A stretch of 64,000 nucleotides of DNA from Impatiens glandulifera (Eukaryota > Streptophyta > Magnoliopsida > Ericales > Balsaminaceae): positions 27,771,819 to 27,835,818 of the forward strand of contig NC_061868.1 of assembly GCF_907164915.1 (NCBI RefSeq), in the 5' to 3' direction. The position numbers were made by a program, and so were the translations under genes. Of the stretch, positions 1 to 12,897 are shown in pieces; position 1 is the first letter of the stretch, and every line of letters begins with the position of its first letter. The notes under the pieces were generated by a model, which saw only the letters and a list, made by a program, of their open reading frames with translations, was not told the DNA's origin and made no database searches.

Positions 1-1434
1 TACCGAAAGGTAAAAAGGCCATTGGATGTCGATGGAATTTCAAAACAAAATTGCATGCAGATGATAGTATAGATAAATGTAAAGCACATCTGGTAGCAAA
101 AGGTTACAATCAAATTGATGGAATTGATTTTCATCAAAGTTTTGCACCAGTTGCGAAAAATGTAACTATTCGGTTATTGCTTTCATTAACAGCCGCAAAT
201 AAATGGCATTTACATCAGATTGATGTAAATAATGCATTTTTTCATGGTTCTCTTGATGAAGACATGTACATGACTATACCAGAAGGTTTAAAATCTGAAT
301 TTCCAAATCAAGTATGCAAACTCAATAAGAGTTTATATGTACTAAAACAGTCCTCAAGACAATGGCATTTTGAAATCTCTAAATGGCTTTCAAATATTGT
401 TTTTTTACAATCTCGAAATGATCACTGTCTATTTATTAAAAAGATAGGAGATCAAATTACTTGTTTACTACTTTATGTTGATGATATTTTGTTGGCTGGT
501 AATTCATTGCAGGACATTGAAAACATTAAATCTATAATTGATTCTAAATATTCCATTAAGGATCTTGGCAATGCTAAGTTTTTCTTAGGATTAGAAATTA
601 TTAATAAAGAAGAAGGTATATATGTGAATCAAAAGAAATATGTCCTTGATATTGTGTCTGATTTAGGATTAATTGTTTCAAAGTCATCTGCAATTCCTAT
701 GATAAAAGGAGTGAAGTTGATTAGTGATCCTATAAATGATAATTTATGTGATGTAAACCAGTATAGAAGACTGGTTGGTAGACTGCTTTATTTGAACTTC
801 ACAAAACCTGACATTGCATATTGTGTTCAACAATTAAGTCAGTTCGTAAATAAACTTTTTAAATCTCATTTTAATGCTGCTATACAGGTGGTTAAATATT
901 TGAAAGGAACTCCTTCTTTGGGAGTATTTTATTCTTCAAAAAATAATCCTAAGTTGTCTGCTTTCTGTGATAGTGATTGGGGATCTTGTTTGGATTCAAG
1001 GAAGTCATTAACAGGTTATTGTATATACCTCGGAAATTCGTTAATTGCTTGGAAAACGAAGAAACAACAAAATGTTTCTCGTTCTTCTACTGAAGTTGAA
1101 TACCGTAGCATGGCTTCAACAGTGTGTGAATTACAGTGTATAACATACTTGCTGTTAGATTTCAAAATCTAGATTGCCCTGCCAATTACACTTCATTGTG
1201 ATAACAAAGCAGCAATTCACATTACCGAAAATTCAGTTTTTCATGAGCGAACAAATCACATTGATATTGATTGTCATGTGGTAAGAAATAAATACAAGTC
1301 TGGTTTTATTTCACTAACACGTGTATCATCTAGTATGCAGATTGCAGATATTTTTACCAAGTCATTTGAAACGAATCATTTTTTGGATCTTCGACACAAG
1401 GTACAACTACAAGATTTTCATCTTGAGGGGGGAG
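1..1434 (+). pseudogene. Ty1/copia polyprotein, reverse transcriptase-RNase H end, broken by a stop
   Basis: The reading frame is open from the first base, so the start lies outside the window. It encodes a copia-type reverse transcriptase (RVT_2): the KAHLVAKGYNQ and ITCLLLYVDDILLAG motifs are present, the latter with both catalytic aspartates. RNase H follows (FCDSDWGSC, SRSSTEVEYRSMA). The frame stops at TAG 1170-1172. The same frame then continues with typical RNase H C-terminal sequence ([33 protein letters not shown]) to the natural stop at about 1437. The break is therefore probably a single CAG to TAG nonsense change. Apart from it this part is well preserved, which suggests a fairly recent element. 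Gag, protease and integrase would lie to the left of the window. Confidence 0.93.
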
Positions 1435-1771
1435 TGTAGAAGAAATTTAAAAATAATTCAATATTTAGTTATGAATTTGTTAAAGACTTGGTTATGATGT
1501 TGTTAGATAGTTAAGCTAAGTTGTTATAACCATTTATTAGTTATAACCATATTTGTATTATGTAGTATTAATTATAAAGTTTTAGGTATAATTTGTACAT
1601 ATAATTAGTTAAGATACTTATTTAGAATAGGTGGGAGTTTCTTGTACCTATATTGGACTTTGTGATACTATTAATATGAATAAAATATCACAAATCCCTT
1701 TACGGGTTGTGTTCTTCATTTCTCTCAAGATTCTCTCTACAAATCATTCATATCTCTTCTTTGATTCAACA
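1435..1771 (+). mobile_element. 3' LTR of the copia element
   Basis: The LTR starts with TGTAGAAGAAATT directly after a polypurine tract (GAGGGGGGAG, 1425-1434), as expected for a 3' LTR. A possible end is TTCAACA at 1771, giving about 337 bp. The end is uncertain because the partner LTR is outside the window; GCACA at 1790 is an alternative. Confidence 0.75.
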
Positions 1772-2050
1772 ATTATCGTTGAATCGCACATTATTTATCA
1801 TTTATTTTTTATCTCTTCAATTTTCATTAATAATTTACTTATTTTATTAATTTGTAAATATATGTTTATATATTTTATTATTTAACTTATTTATAAATTT
1901 TAAAATAATAATAAAAACAATAATAAATTAAATAACAAAATATATATTTTCAAATATATATTATATTTAATAAATATATATTATATTTGATAAATATATA
2001 TTTAAGAGAATAAAAAACTTAAATATAAATATTCTTCATTTTTTAACTAA

Positions 2051-2055
<5 letters not shown>

Positions 2056-2096
<41 letters not shown>
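2056..2096. repeat. (TA)n microsatellite
   Basis: Uninterrupted alternating TA of about 40 bp. Confidence 0.95.
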
Positions 2097-2099
<3 letters not shown>

Positions 2100-2269
2100 G
2101 TTAATAATTTATTTATTAATTTTTAAAATGAGTTATAATGAAAATTAAAAAATCGTATATACTAATATTCAAAATAAATATAACTCAAATTATGATATAT
2201 TAATATTTAATTGTAAATAAAAAAATAATAATAAAAAAAATTATAATAAGGTTAACCCAATATAATAAT

Positions 2270-3519
2270 GAGAAGAATGTCAATTTTATTTATAAAGTTG
2301 TCACATTTGTTTATTAATTTGTAAAATTTTAATTATGTATACAAACTTATCAAAAAAATGTCAAATTTATTGAACTTAACAAAAAAAAAATAGTTAACGG
2401 TGTTAAAATTCCTTACAATTGTTCCTGCCATGTCATATCCACCTCATTTATATAAACATATTAACTTTATAATCAAATCATTCTTTTCAAATGAAATATT
2501 TATAATCAAATCATTCTTTTCAAATGAAATATCTTTAAATAAAAATAATATCTCCGTAATTCTTCTTCTCATCTTTCCCTCACTCACCAAACTGGTTCAC
2601 CCCTTTTCCATTTCATTCAATCTATCTTCATAAAATCCTTTTAATATTTTTAATATTGATCTAAAGCCTCTCCCATTTCATTTAACAGTGCTCGTTTCAA
2701 CATTTTCTCATCACGTATGCAAATCTCGATAGCGGAGGAAGCGATGAAATTGGAATTGGACGTATCTTCGATTCTACGAAAACTGAAGAGGAAAGTGATG
2801 AACGATAGATTGAAAGAAGTGGTGTACCGTCTTGGGAAGTTAGGGTTGTGAGAAAGAGTAGAAAGAGAGAGTATTGATGCTATTAATATTGGAAAGATCC
2901 ATTTTCCTACCATCATTTGTGGATGTTTGAGATGAAGATAATAGATTTTCAATCTCTTCATTAATGGATGTTTGAAGAATGAAAATGGGTTGAGTGAGAA
3001 TGAACTAACTGAATGAATCAATTTGTATTATTTCTTTGTTTTTCAGTCCAGCAATCTTTTTTTTCTTTAATCCGAACCAGAGAGTTTTCTCTCTCTACGT
3101 AGATGGAGTGTAGGTAACAGGTGAGGTAAGAATTGTGAGAAAAATATTAGAAGAATATTTGTTAAATGAAATAGGAAAGATTAAAAGGATCTTTATTATG
3201 CATATAGATTGACTAAAATGGAACTGGGATGAAACGGGAGGGCGAAGATAGAAGAAGAATTACAGAGATATTATTTATTTTTATTTAAAGATATAAGTTC
3301 TTTTGAAAAAAATGATTTGATTATAAAGTTAATATATTTATTTAAATAACGTGGATATGACATGGCAGGAACAACTTTAAGGAATTTTAACTCCGTTAAC
3401 TATTTTTCATTAAATTTGACACATTTTGACAAGTTTGTATACATAAATAAAATTTTACAAATTAATAAACAAATTTAACACATTCATCCAACTTTATAAA
3501 TAAAATTGACATTCTTCTC
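2270..3519. mobile_element. MULE-like non-autonomous element with long TIRs and a 10-bp TSD
   Basis: The element has terminal inverted repeats beginning GAGAAGAATGTCAATTTT on both sides. They extend about 450 bp inwards (2270 to about 2720 and about 3070 to 3519). Immediately outside is the same 10-bp direct repeat ATATAATAAT (2260-2269 and 3520-3529). Long TIRs starting with G and a 9-11-bp target duplication are the hallmarks of Mutator-like elements. The left TIR carries an extra 34-bp tandem duplication (about 2470-2540). The central 350 bp is less AT-rich and has a 44-codon ORF. There is no transposase, so it would depend on an autonomous MULE elsewhere. Confidence 0.85.
2717..2851 (+). 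other. 44-codon ORF inside the MULE-like element, possible captured host exon
   Basis: An open frame with a basic, lysine- and glutamate-rich product (starts MQISIAEEAMKLE) lies in the least AT-rich part of the element, between the TIRs. I do not recognise the protein. Captured gene fragments are common in MULEs, but chance cannot be excluded for an ORF this short. A longer frame on the opposite strand (3021 to 2650) runs into the TIR and looks like a shadow. Confidence 0.2.
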
Positions 3520-3529
3520 ATATAATAAT

Positions 3530-5755
<2,226 letters not shown>

Positions 5756-6572
5756 CTAACTCCACTCCCCACTCACCTCCAAAATTACTTATTTATCCCT
5801 ATTTCTTTTATATATTTACCTTTCTTATTTTATTTATTTTTTTATTTTATTTTATTTAATTATTAAGTTTTTTTTAACATTAAATATAATTAATTAATTA
5901 ATTTTTAATATGTTTTTTTTTACTTTATTTATTTAATTAAAAATATAAAATATTATTATTTTATATTATAATTGTTTAAAATATATAAAATATTGAAGTG
6001 TGTCCTAATTTAATAAAATATAAATATTTTATATTTTATTATATTAATTATATATATATATTAAAATACTTATAAAAATAATAATTAAATGGTTTTTTTT
6101 ATAAATAAAATTATCTATAAATAAATAAGATAAACTCTTTAATATATTATATATTAATAGTAAAATATTATATTTAATTTGACTAGTTATTAATATATAA
6201 TATATTAAAGACTTTATCTTATTTATTTGATAAATAATTTTATTTATAAAAAATATTCAATCATTTAACTATTATTTATATAAGTATTTTAATATATATA
6301 TATATATAATAAAATATAAAATATTTATATTTTATTAAATTAGGACACACTTCAATATTTTATATATTTTAAGCAATTATAATATAAAAATAATAATATT
6401 TTGTATTTTTAATTAAATAAATAAAGTAGAAAAAACATATTAAAAATTAATTATATTTAGATAAAAAAAATTTAATAAGTAAAATAAATAAAATAAAAAA
6501 TGTAAATATATAAAAGTGATATAGAATTATAGATAAATAAGTAATTTTGAAGGTGAGTGGAGAGTATGATCG
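5756..6572. repeat. Large palindrome (foldback or MITE-like element), arms about 390 bp
   Basis: The left arm (about 5756-6160) is nearly the reverse complement of the right arm (about 6190-6572). Matching blocks include CACTCACC[TC]CAAAATTACTT at the outer ends and GTGTCCTAATTTAATAAAAT inside. The centre is near 6172. There is no coding capacity. The long arms suggest a foldback or MULE-type non-autonomous element. I could not place a target duplication because the ends are uncertain. Confidence 0.75.
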
Positions 6573-7594
6573 GAAAAACTCCTCCCTTATTTTATTTTAT
6601 TTTTTAATTTCTCTCTCGGCACAAGTGATAGACTAACTCATAAAAAAACATTTAATTGAGGATAAATCTGAATCCAATTTTAAATTTGTGCTAACATGGG
6701 CCTTATGATCCTAGATAAATATTTTTGAAAAAACTTGGTTATTTAAAAAATAATAATTAATAATAATTTTAAGGAGATAGAGGTATTTTTAGATAAAATG
6801 ACTTAATGTATATATAATAATAAAATAAATAATTATAATTTAAAGTAAATAATATTTGAGTATTTTAATTAGTGAATTAGATTATGTGAGGTAAGTTAGG
6901 GAAATAAAATAATAAAATAATATTTTTTAGATTTATGTTAAAGCGTTGAAAATATTCCAACAATGTTAAAAAAATATTTTGACATGTGCTGCTATAGAAT
7001 ATTAACTTTTGTTGGAGTTAAAATATAATTGAGCATTGTCATTCAGGTCATTACAATTCATTCATTATTTATAAATTTTATTAAATTCTGAAAATACAAA
7101 TATCACGTTAAAATATCAAATATTTGAGATAGTTTGTGAACGGGCAAGAAATATATTATCTCAACCATTCTTTAGTGTAATAAAAATACCGAACCAAAAA
7201 AGAATAACGCTATTTTTTTCTTCAAATAAATTTGAGCATTGAATTAAAAAAAAAAAAACATTTATTTTTCTCTCAACCCCAATTTATTTCTTTTATCACA
7301 TATCCCAGGTCGACGGATGATCATATGAGCCAGTGGCTGTTGAAACTTGAAAGACTAACAGTGTCTCAAATTGGTTTATTTTGTAAGAATTTTATTCAAA
7401 AATTCAAACATTATATCAAACCTCTTTTTATCAATTAAATCATATACAAAATACAAAGATATTCATTCTTTTAAATATTTTATAATTTTAAACTTAAAAA
7501 AATAAAGATAATAAATTAATTAACTCTTAAATTTTTTTTAATTCTTGCACAAACCAAATTTTTATATAAAAAAAAAAAACCCTGATTTTATCCT
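6573..7594. other. AT-rich intergenic DNA
   Basis: This holds the second, split copy of the direct repeat described at 5169-5268. I see no gene; short open frames here have no recognisable product. Confidence 0.5.
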
Positions 7595-7597
7595 CAA

Positions 7598-7861
7598 GGC
7601 CTTGTTCGGTTGGGATTATTTAAATAACACAACTCACTCAAACATCTTTTCACTCTCCCTCTTATCAATCACATCACTTAATTCATTATCCCAAATACTA
7701 AAATACTCTCTATTTTAAATTACTATTTATTATTTTATTATTATTTTCAATACCCTTTAAATAATTTTACCAAAAATATTCTCACTACCTCAAAATCATC
7801 ACCAATCATTATTTATTTTTCCCTTCTAGATAATTAGAATAACCCCAATCCGAACAAGACC
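7598..7861. mobile_element. MITE, 264 bp, TIR GGCCTTGTTCGGTTGGG, 3-bp TSD CAA
   Basis: The left end GGCCTTGTTCGGTTGGGATTATT is mirrored by ATAACCCCAATCCGAACAAGACC at the right end. CAA flanks both sides (7595-7597, 7862-7864). A 3-bp duplication and this TIR type suggest a PIF/Harbinger (Tourist-like) MITE, although TAA/TTA would be more usual. Its interior, reverse-complemented, matches the MITE at 8903-9169. Confidence 0.75.
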
Positions 7862-7944
7862 CAAATAACCAATCTCAATCATGCTCGGAAAAGAGACGAA
7901 TTTTCAATCGCACACATGGTAATTTGGGATGTTTTCCATCGTAA

Positions 7945-9960
7945 TTATTTTAATTTAGTTTTATATAATCTAATATCTCATTATTAATTGTATCATTAAC
8001 TAATTTATCGAAATATTCATTATTTTATTATACAAATTAATTATATATTTATATTTTAAATTAAATAACTCAATCTTAATAACTTATACCATATAAGGTT
8101 ATTTGAAAATTTGAAATAACTTGGTTATTCAGCTAATTCAAGATTGGTCTTGGTTGGTTTAGTACATGCATGAAGATATTTTTTAATTTAATGTTTTAAA
8201 AATATTTAAAAAATAATATATATTTTTTAATTTGATATTTTTTTTTGATGTTCTAGATAGATTGTTTTAAAATAATCAAATAGTTCATAACAATCATTGA
8301 CAAGAATATTTTGTATTTATATAAATATTTGTTTGAATTTATTTTTTCTCTTATTTTATTTAAATTTTGCACATCATCAATCAAACAGTTCACCACGATT
8401 ATATTACTTGCTCAATGCTTCCATAAAATATTAGTATTGTATTAATCACCAGTCATAAAGTGAATCAATTAATAATAATACCTATCATGTGTTGATGTTA
8501 AGGACAAAGAATGTTAAACAAAGTAAATAACTAATGTTTCAAAGGATAACAATTAGAAAAAATCGTATGGTAACCAAGTCATTATAAACTTATTGAGGCG
8601 GATTTTTCTCGTTTTGACCGCGGATTGGGAAAATTTTAAAAATATTTGACCGAGACAGGAGGATAATTACCAAATACATAAAATTACATTATTAATATAT
8701 CTAGAAAATTTTATTAAATGTTAGATAGAATTACAAATGTGATGTATAATATATTAACATTATTGTTAGATATATTATTTTTATTATCTTATTTAGTATT
8801 TAAGTGTATTTTAGTATATTAGTATTAAGTAATTTCAATATATTAAAAGAATTATATTGAAGGCTATCATTGCACTGTTAATTTGGAGGATTTTCTATCA
8901 TAGGCCTCGTTTGGATTGGGGGTTTTTGAAAAAACCTAAAGAGGGAAAAATGTAATGATTAGTGATGATTTTGAGAAAGTGATGATTATTTTTGGTAAAA
9001 AGACTTAAAGGGTATTGATATATATGAATAAAATAAAAAATAATAATTTAAAATAGATGGTATTTTAGTATTTTGGTTAATGAAATGAGTGATGTGATTG
9101 TTAAGAAGTGATTGATTGGAAAATTAATTTGGGATGAGTTTTTTAAAAAAACCCAAAGAGAACAAAGCCATAGATATTTTAATTTTATTTTATATAGTCT
9201 ATTATCTCATTATTAATTGTATCATTAACTAACTTATCAAATTATTTTTTTTAATTTGTAATTATATATTTTTATTTAATAACTCAATCTTATACCATAT
9301 AATATTATTTTGAAATAACTTGGTTATTGAGCTAATTCAAGATTGAATAAGGTCTTGGTTATTTTAGTACATGAGTATATTTTTTATTTAATGTTAAAAA
9401 AATTATAAAAAATTAAAATATATTTTTTAATTCGTTAAATTTATTGATGTTCTAGATAGATTGTTTAAAAATAATCAAATTGTTCATAACAATCTAGGCT
9501 TATTGACAAGAATATTTGTATTCATATAAATATTTGTTAATTGAATTTAGTTTCCCTCTTATTTTATTTTAAATTTTGCCTTTCATCAGTCAAACGGATC
9601 ATCACGATTATATTACTTTCAATGCTTCCATAAAATACTAAAATTCAATGACTTTAATTAGAATATAAATATTAGTATTGTATTAATCACCAGTCATAAA
9701 GTGAGTCAATTAATAATTAATACCTAACATGTGTTGATATTGGAGAAAGAATGTTAAAAAAAAGTAAAGAACTAATGTTTCAACTATGGATAGCAATTAA
9801 AAACCCCCGGACAACAACTTAGTCGATATGAACTAATTTGGCGGATTTTCATTGCTTTGACCGGTCATCGAAAAAACTCGAAACACGATGACCGGAATCG
9901 GAACATAATGATATTTCTTTTGTTCCGATTTGATTTTTGTCTGAACGCATAAAATTACAA
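7945..9960. repeat. Direct duplication of about 0.7 kb (7945-8690 and 9178-9960)
   Basis: The two copies share long collinear blocks, such as TCTCATTATTAATTGTATCA, AATAACTTGGTTATT and TATTAATCACCAGTCATAAA, with scattered indels. They are separated by about 500 bp that contains the MITE at 8903-9169. Neither copy has a recognisable gene. Divergence suggests an old duplication. Confidence 0.8.
8903..9169. mobile_element. MITE, 267 bp, same family as 7598-7861, 3-bp TSD ATA
   Basis: It begins GGCCTCGTTTGGATTGGG and ends with AACAAAGCC, with ATA on both sides (8900-8902, 9170-9172). Its interior (AAAGGGTATTGATAT, TTTTGGTAAAAAGACTT) corresponds in reverse to the MITE at 7598-7861. It lies between the two copies of the direct duplication. 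Confidence 0.7.
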
Positions 9961-10448
9961 TAATTCCATTATATATATATGTATATTTTTTATATGAATA
10001 AATATATTTTATTATAACTCTTTAACATAAAAATATAATGAAAATGTGAACCTAAACTAATCAAATCTTAGTGTACACAAAAAATAATATATTATAATTT
10101 TTTTTACCCATATATACATATAAACTAGTGTTTAATTAAAAATATTTAAAAAAAAAAATCATCTTTCTCCATAATTTTGTTTCTAAGTTTATCAATTAAA
10201 ATTAAGAAAATATATTTTACTCTGATTATTTAAAATAAATATTAAAAAATATTTATTTATATCATTTAAAAAATAATTTGAATATTTGATATACCGAGAA
10301 TCTTGTTTCCAATCAGGACCGAATGAGATGATATATAATAAAAATATATGTCAAGGATGGTGGTAGAGGTTCGGAGGATTGAAGTGGGTACGATTGTACG
10401 AATATACCAATCCCGATCATCCGTCCCGAACCACCCCATTTGTCATCC
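9961..10448. other. Intergenic DNA
   Basis: AT-rich sequence followed by a less AT-rich stretch (about 10310-10445). Open frames on both strands overlap here, but none resembles a known protein. Confidence 0.5.
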
Positions 10449-10451
10449 TTA

Positions 10452-11163
10452 GGCCATCTCCAATCGGACGCCAAACGCAAACACAAACGCAAGTTCTGCT
10501 CAACCGGACGCCAAACACAATCCATAATGGGAATTTACACTCTCCCTTAAAAAAAAACATATATGCAGTATTAATATTCATTTACACCATTTTTTTGTCA
10601 TTTTTAAAAAATAACACTTAAACTTATTTTTTTTAATAACTTTTAATTTCTATTCATATAAATTAATTCTTAAACTTATATTTTTTATTTTTAAAATGTA
10701 TAATTAAATTATTAAATTTATTATACTTGAAATTTTATCTAATTTATTTTATAATTTATTTTATAATTTATTTTATATTTTTACGTTATATTTGATAACT
10801 TAAATTTTATAAATTATAAATTTCTAATTATAAATAATACAAATAAACATATAAAATATTTAATATGTTTGTTTATTTAAATGTATTATTAAATTATTTT
10901 TGTTGTTTATGAATTATTGATATATATATTTAATTTTATTTTAATATTATTAAATGAATGAAAAAAGATTGGGGTTAAATATATATAATTTATAAATACA
11001 TATATAATATTAATAAGATTAAAAAGTTAGTGTAAGAAATATTATAAGAATATTTTGTTGGGTTTAAAAATGATTTTAGTTTGGAGATGAATTACTATTT
11101 GATGTGATGTTTACTGTATTTTGAGTTTGAGAATAGGTTATGGGTTGTGGGTTGGAGATGGTC
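10452..11163. mobile_element. Harbinger-like non-autonomous element, 712 bp, TSD TTA
   Basis: The TIRs are GGCCATCTCCAA (left) and TTGGAGATGGTC (right), flanked by TTA on both sides (10449-10451 and 11164-11166). The TTA duplication is the classic PIF/Harbinger target. There is no transposase ORF. The right end lies about 340 bp upstream of the presumed TATA box of the WD40 gene, so the element could affect its promoter. Confidence 0.8.
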
Positions 11164-11503
11164 TTAGCTCCAACTAATTTTTTTTATTTCTTTTTTTATT
11201 ATAATTTTTTAAGTAATTTAAAATATATAATTTAGGATTACATATGTATTTTATTCTTAATTGAATAAAATAAAGAGTTTGCAAAATGATCTATGTTCAC
11301 ATAATTTCATTTATTAAACCTCTTATAATTAAAATATGTTTGTGGTGCAAAAAAGAAGAACATGAACAATATTTATGTTTTTTTTTTGTTTCTAAATAAG
11401 AGAGAAATAACTACCCGTTACTTTTTACATAATTTTCAAAGTAGCCGTTAGACTTACACCATCTTCTCCCTTTACAAAATAGATGACCCCAAAATGATTA
11501 AAT
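11164..11503 (+). other. Upstream region of the WD40 gene
   Basis: AT-rich DNA between the Harbinger-like element and the TATA box. No gene and no regulatory motif that I can name with confidence. Confidence 0.4.
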
Positions 11504-11513
11504 TAAATATATT
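11504..11513 (+). promoter_or_regulatory. Probable TATA box of the WD40 gene
   Basis: TAAATATATT lies about 145 bp upstream of the chosen start codon. It is followed by a CT-rich leader (TCTCTCCCTTTCTCTCTC near 11540) typical of plant 5' UTRs. Confidence 0.5.
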
Positions 11514-11655
11514 TCCGGCAAGAACCAGCTCCTCCCCTCTCTCCCTTTCTCTCTCACACACACCCGCACATGTTTGTTCTATAATCACACCATCTTCATT
11601 CTCCTCTATAACTATACATACCACCATTCTCTTTCTCTCTCCTTCACAAACAAAG

Positions 11656-12897
11656 ATGCTGATATCAAGAAAGAATTTCATTTCCGACACCATAATCTCA
11701 ACCCCATTATTATCCTCATCAATACCCAGCATCGCCGCCAGCGAATCCGACGAAGAAAGTCCGGTGACATCCCACCGTTTCATTCTCCAAGACTTCACAT
11801 TTCCCCAAATCTCATCCTCACCCTACAAATCTCTCGCTGTCCTCTCCGGACATATCGGTTCCGTTTCAAGCCTAGCCATATGTGGAGAATTCATCCTCAG
11901 TGCATCTCAAGGAAAAGACATCATCGTCTGGCAACAACCAGATCTAAGACAGTTCACTAAATTCGGACAAGGAGATGGGTCTGTTAAAGCTCTTGTCGCG
12001 GTCGGAAACAGAGTATTCACAGCCCATCAGGACAGTAGAATCAGAGTCTGGAGAGTATCAAGAAAATCCGAGAATTTGTTTAGGCTTGTTGATACTCTTC
12101 CGACAACAAAGGATTATTTGGGAAAATTCATGAAACAGAGTAATTACGTTCAAACAAGAAGGCATCATAAGAAACTCTGGATCGAGCACGCCGATAGTAT
12201 ATCATGTTTGGCTTTCCATAACGGTCTGATTTACTCTGGTTCGTGGGATAAAACCTTAAAAGTATGGAGGATTTCGGATCTGAAATGTTTGGAATCGATT
12301 AAAGCTCATGATGATGCGATTAATGGTCTTTTTGCTAGTAGAGGGATAATATACTCTGCTTCCGCAGACGGAAAGATCAAAGCTTGGATGAAAGAGAATC
12401 AAGAATCATCATCATCTCATTCACTTAAAGGAATCTTGGAAGGTCATAAAGATGTGTCATTGAATTCAGTTATTGCATCTGAAGATGGGAGATTCGTTTA
12501 TGGAGGTGGATCAGATGGGTATTTGATGGGTTGGTCAGGGAATTTGAATTTTGACAGTTGGAAGAAAATTTGTGAAGTGAATGCACATAAAATGGCAGTT
12601 CTTTGTGTTTGTTTGATGGGGGGTGGAGAGTTTTTGTGCAGTGGATCAGCAGATAAGAGTATTGGGATATGGAAGAGAGAAAATGATGGTGGTCTTTCTA
12701 AAGTTGGAATGATAAATGGACATGAAGGACCGGTTAAGTGTTTGCAGGCATCAAATCATAGAATTGGAGGTGGGTATTTGTTATACAGTGGAAGTCTTGA
12801 TAAAAGCATTAGGGTTTGGTGGGTTAGCAAGCAATCCTTCAATGAGAATGATGAAAACAGAGACAAGAAACAATCTTCTACTATTTCATGGTCTTAG
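11656..12897 (+). CDS. WD40-repeat protein, JINGUBANG-like
   Basis: A single-exon gene of 413 residues. The frame is open upstream to an ATG at 11494, but those 54 residues are S/T/L-rich and encoded by the CT-rich leader, so I take the ATG at 11656 (MLISRKNF). There are seven WD40 repeats. Examples are GHIGSVSSLAICGEFILSAS, SGSWDKTLKVWRI (residues about 188-200), SASADGKIKAW, SGSADKSIGIW and SGSLDKSIRVWWV near the C-terminus. The linker YVQTRRHHKKLWIEHADSIS is characteristic of the plant JINGUBANG family; the Arabidopsis founder is a negative regulator of pollen germination. The protein should fold as one seven-bladed propeller and act as a protein-binding scaffold without catalysis. The family is multigene, so the exact role of this member cannot be deduced. 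No sign of decay. Confidence 0.93.
   Translation: MLISRKNFISDTIISTPLLSSSIPSIAASESDEESPVTSHRFILQDFTFPQISSSPYKSLAVLSGHIGSVSSLAICGEFILSASQGKDIIVWQQPDLRQFTKFGQGDGSVKALVAVGNRVFTAHQDSRIRVWRVSRKSENLFRLVDTLPTTKDYLGKFMKQSNYVQTRRHHKKLWIEHADSISCLAFHNGLIYSGSWDKTLKVWRISDLKCLESIKAHDDAINGLFASRGIIYSASADGKIKAWMKENQESSSSHSLKGILEGHKDVSLNSVIASEDGRFVYGGGSDGYLMGWSGNLNFDSWKKICEVNAHKMAVLCVCLMGGGEFLCSGSADKSIGIWKRENDGGLSKVGMINGHEGPVKCLQASNHRIGGGYLLYSGSLDKSIRVWWVSKQSFNENDENRDKKQSSTISWS

Noticed and set aside
11494..11655. Upstream in-frame ATG that would extend the WD40 protein by 54 residues
   Set aside because: The extension is encoded by a CT-rich leader close to the TATA box, and the family N-terminus fits the ATG at 11656.
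11472..11798. Minus-strand 108-codon frame over the start of the WD40 gene
   Set aside because: It is a shadow of the leader and N-terminus of a clear plus-strand gene.
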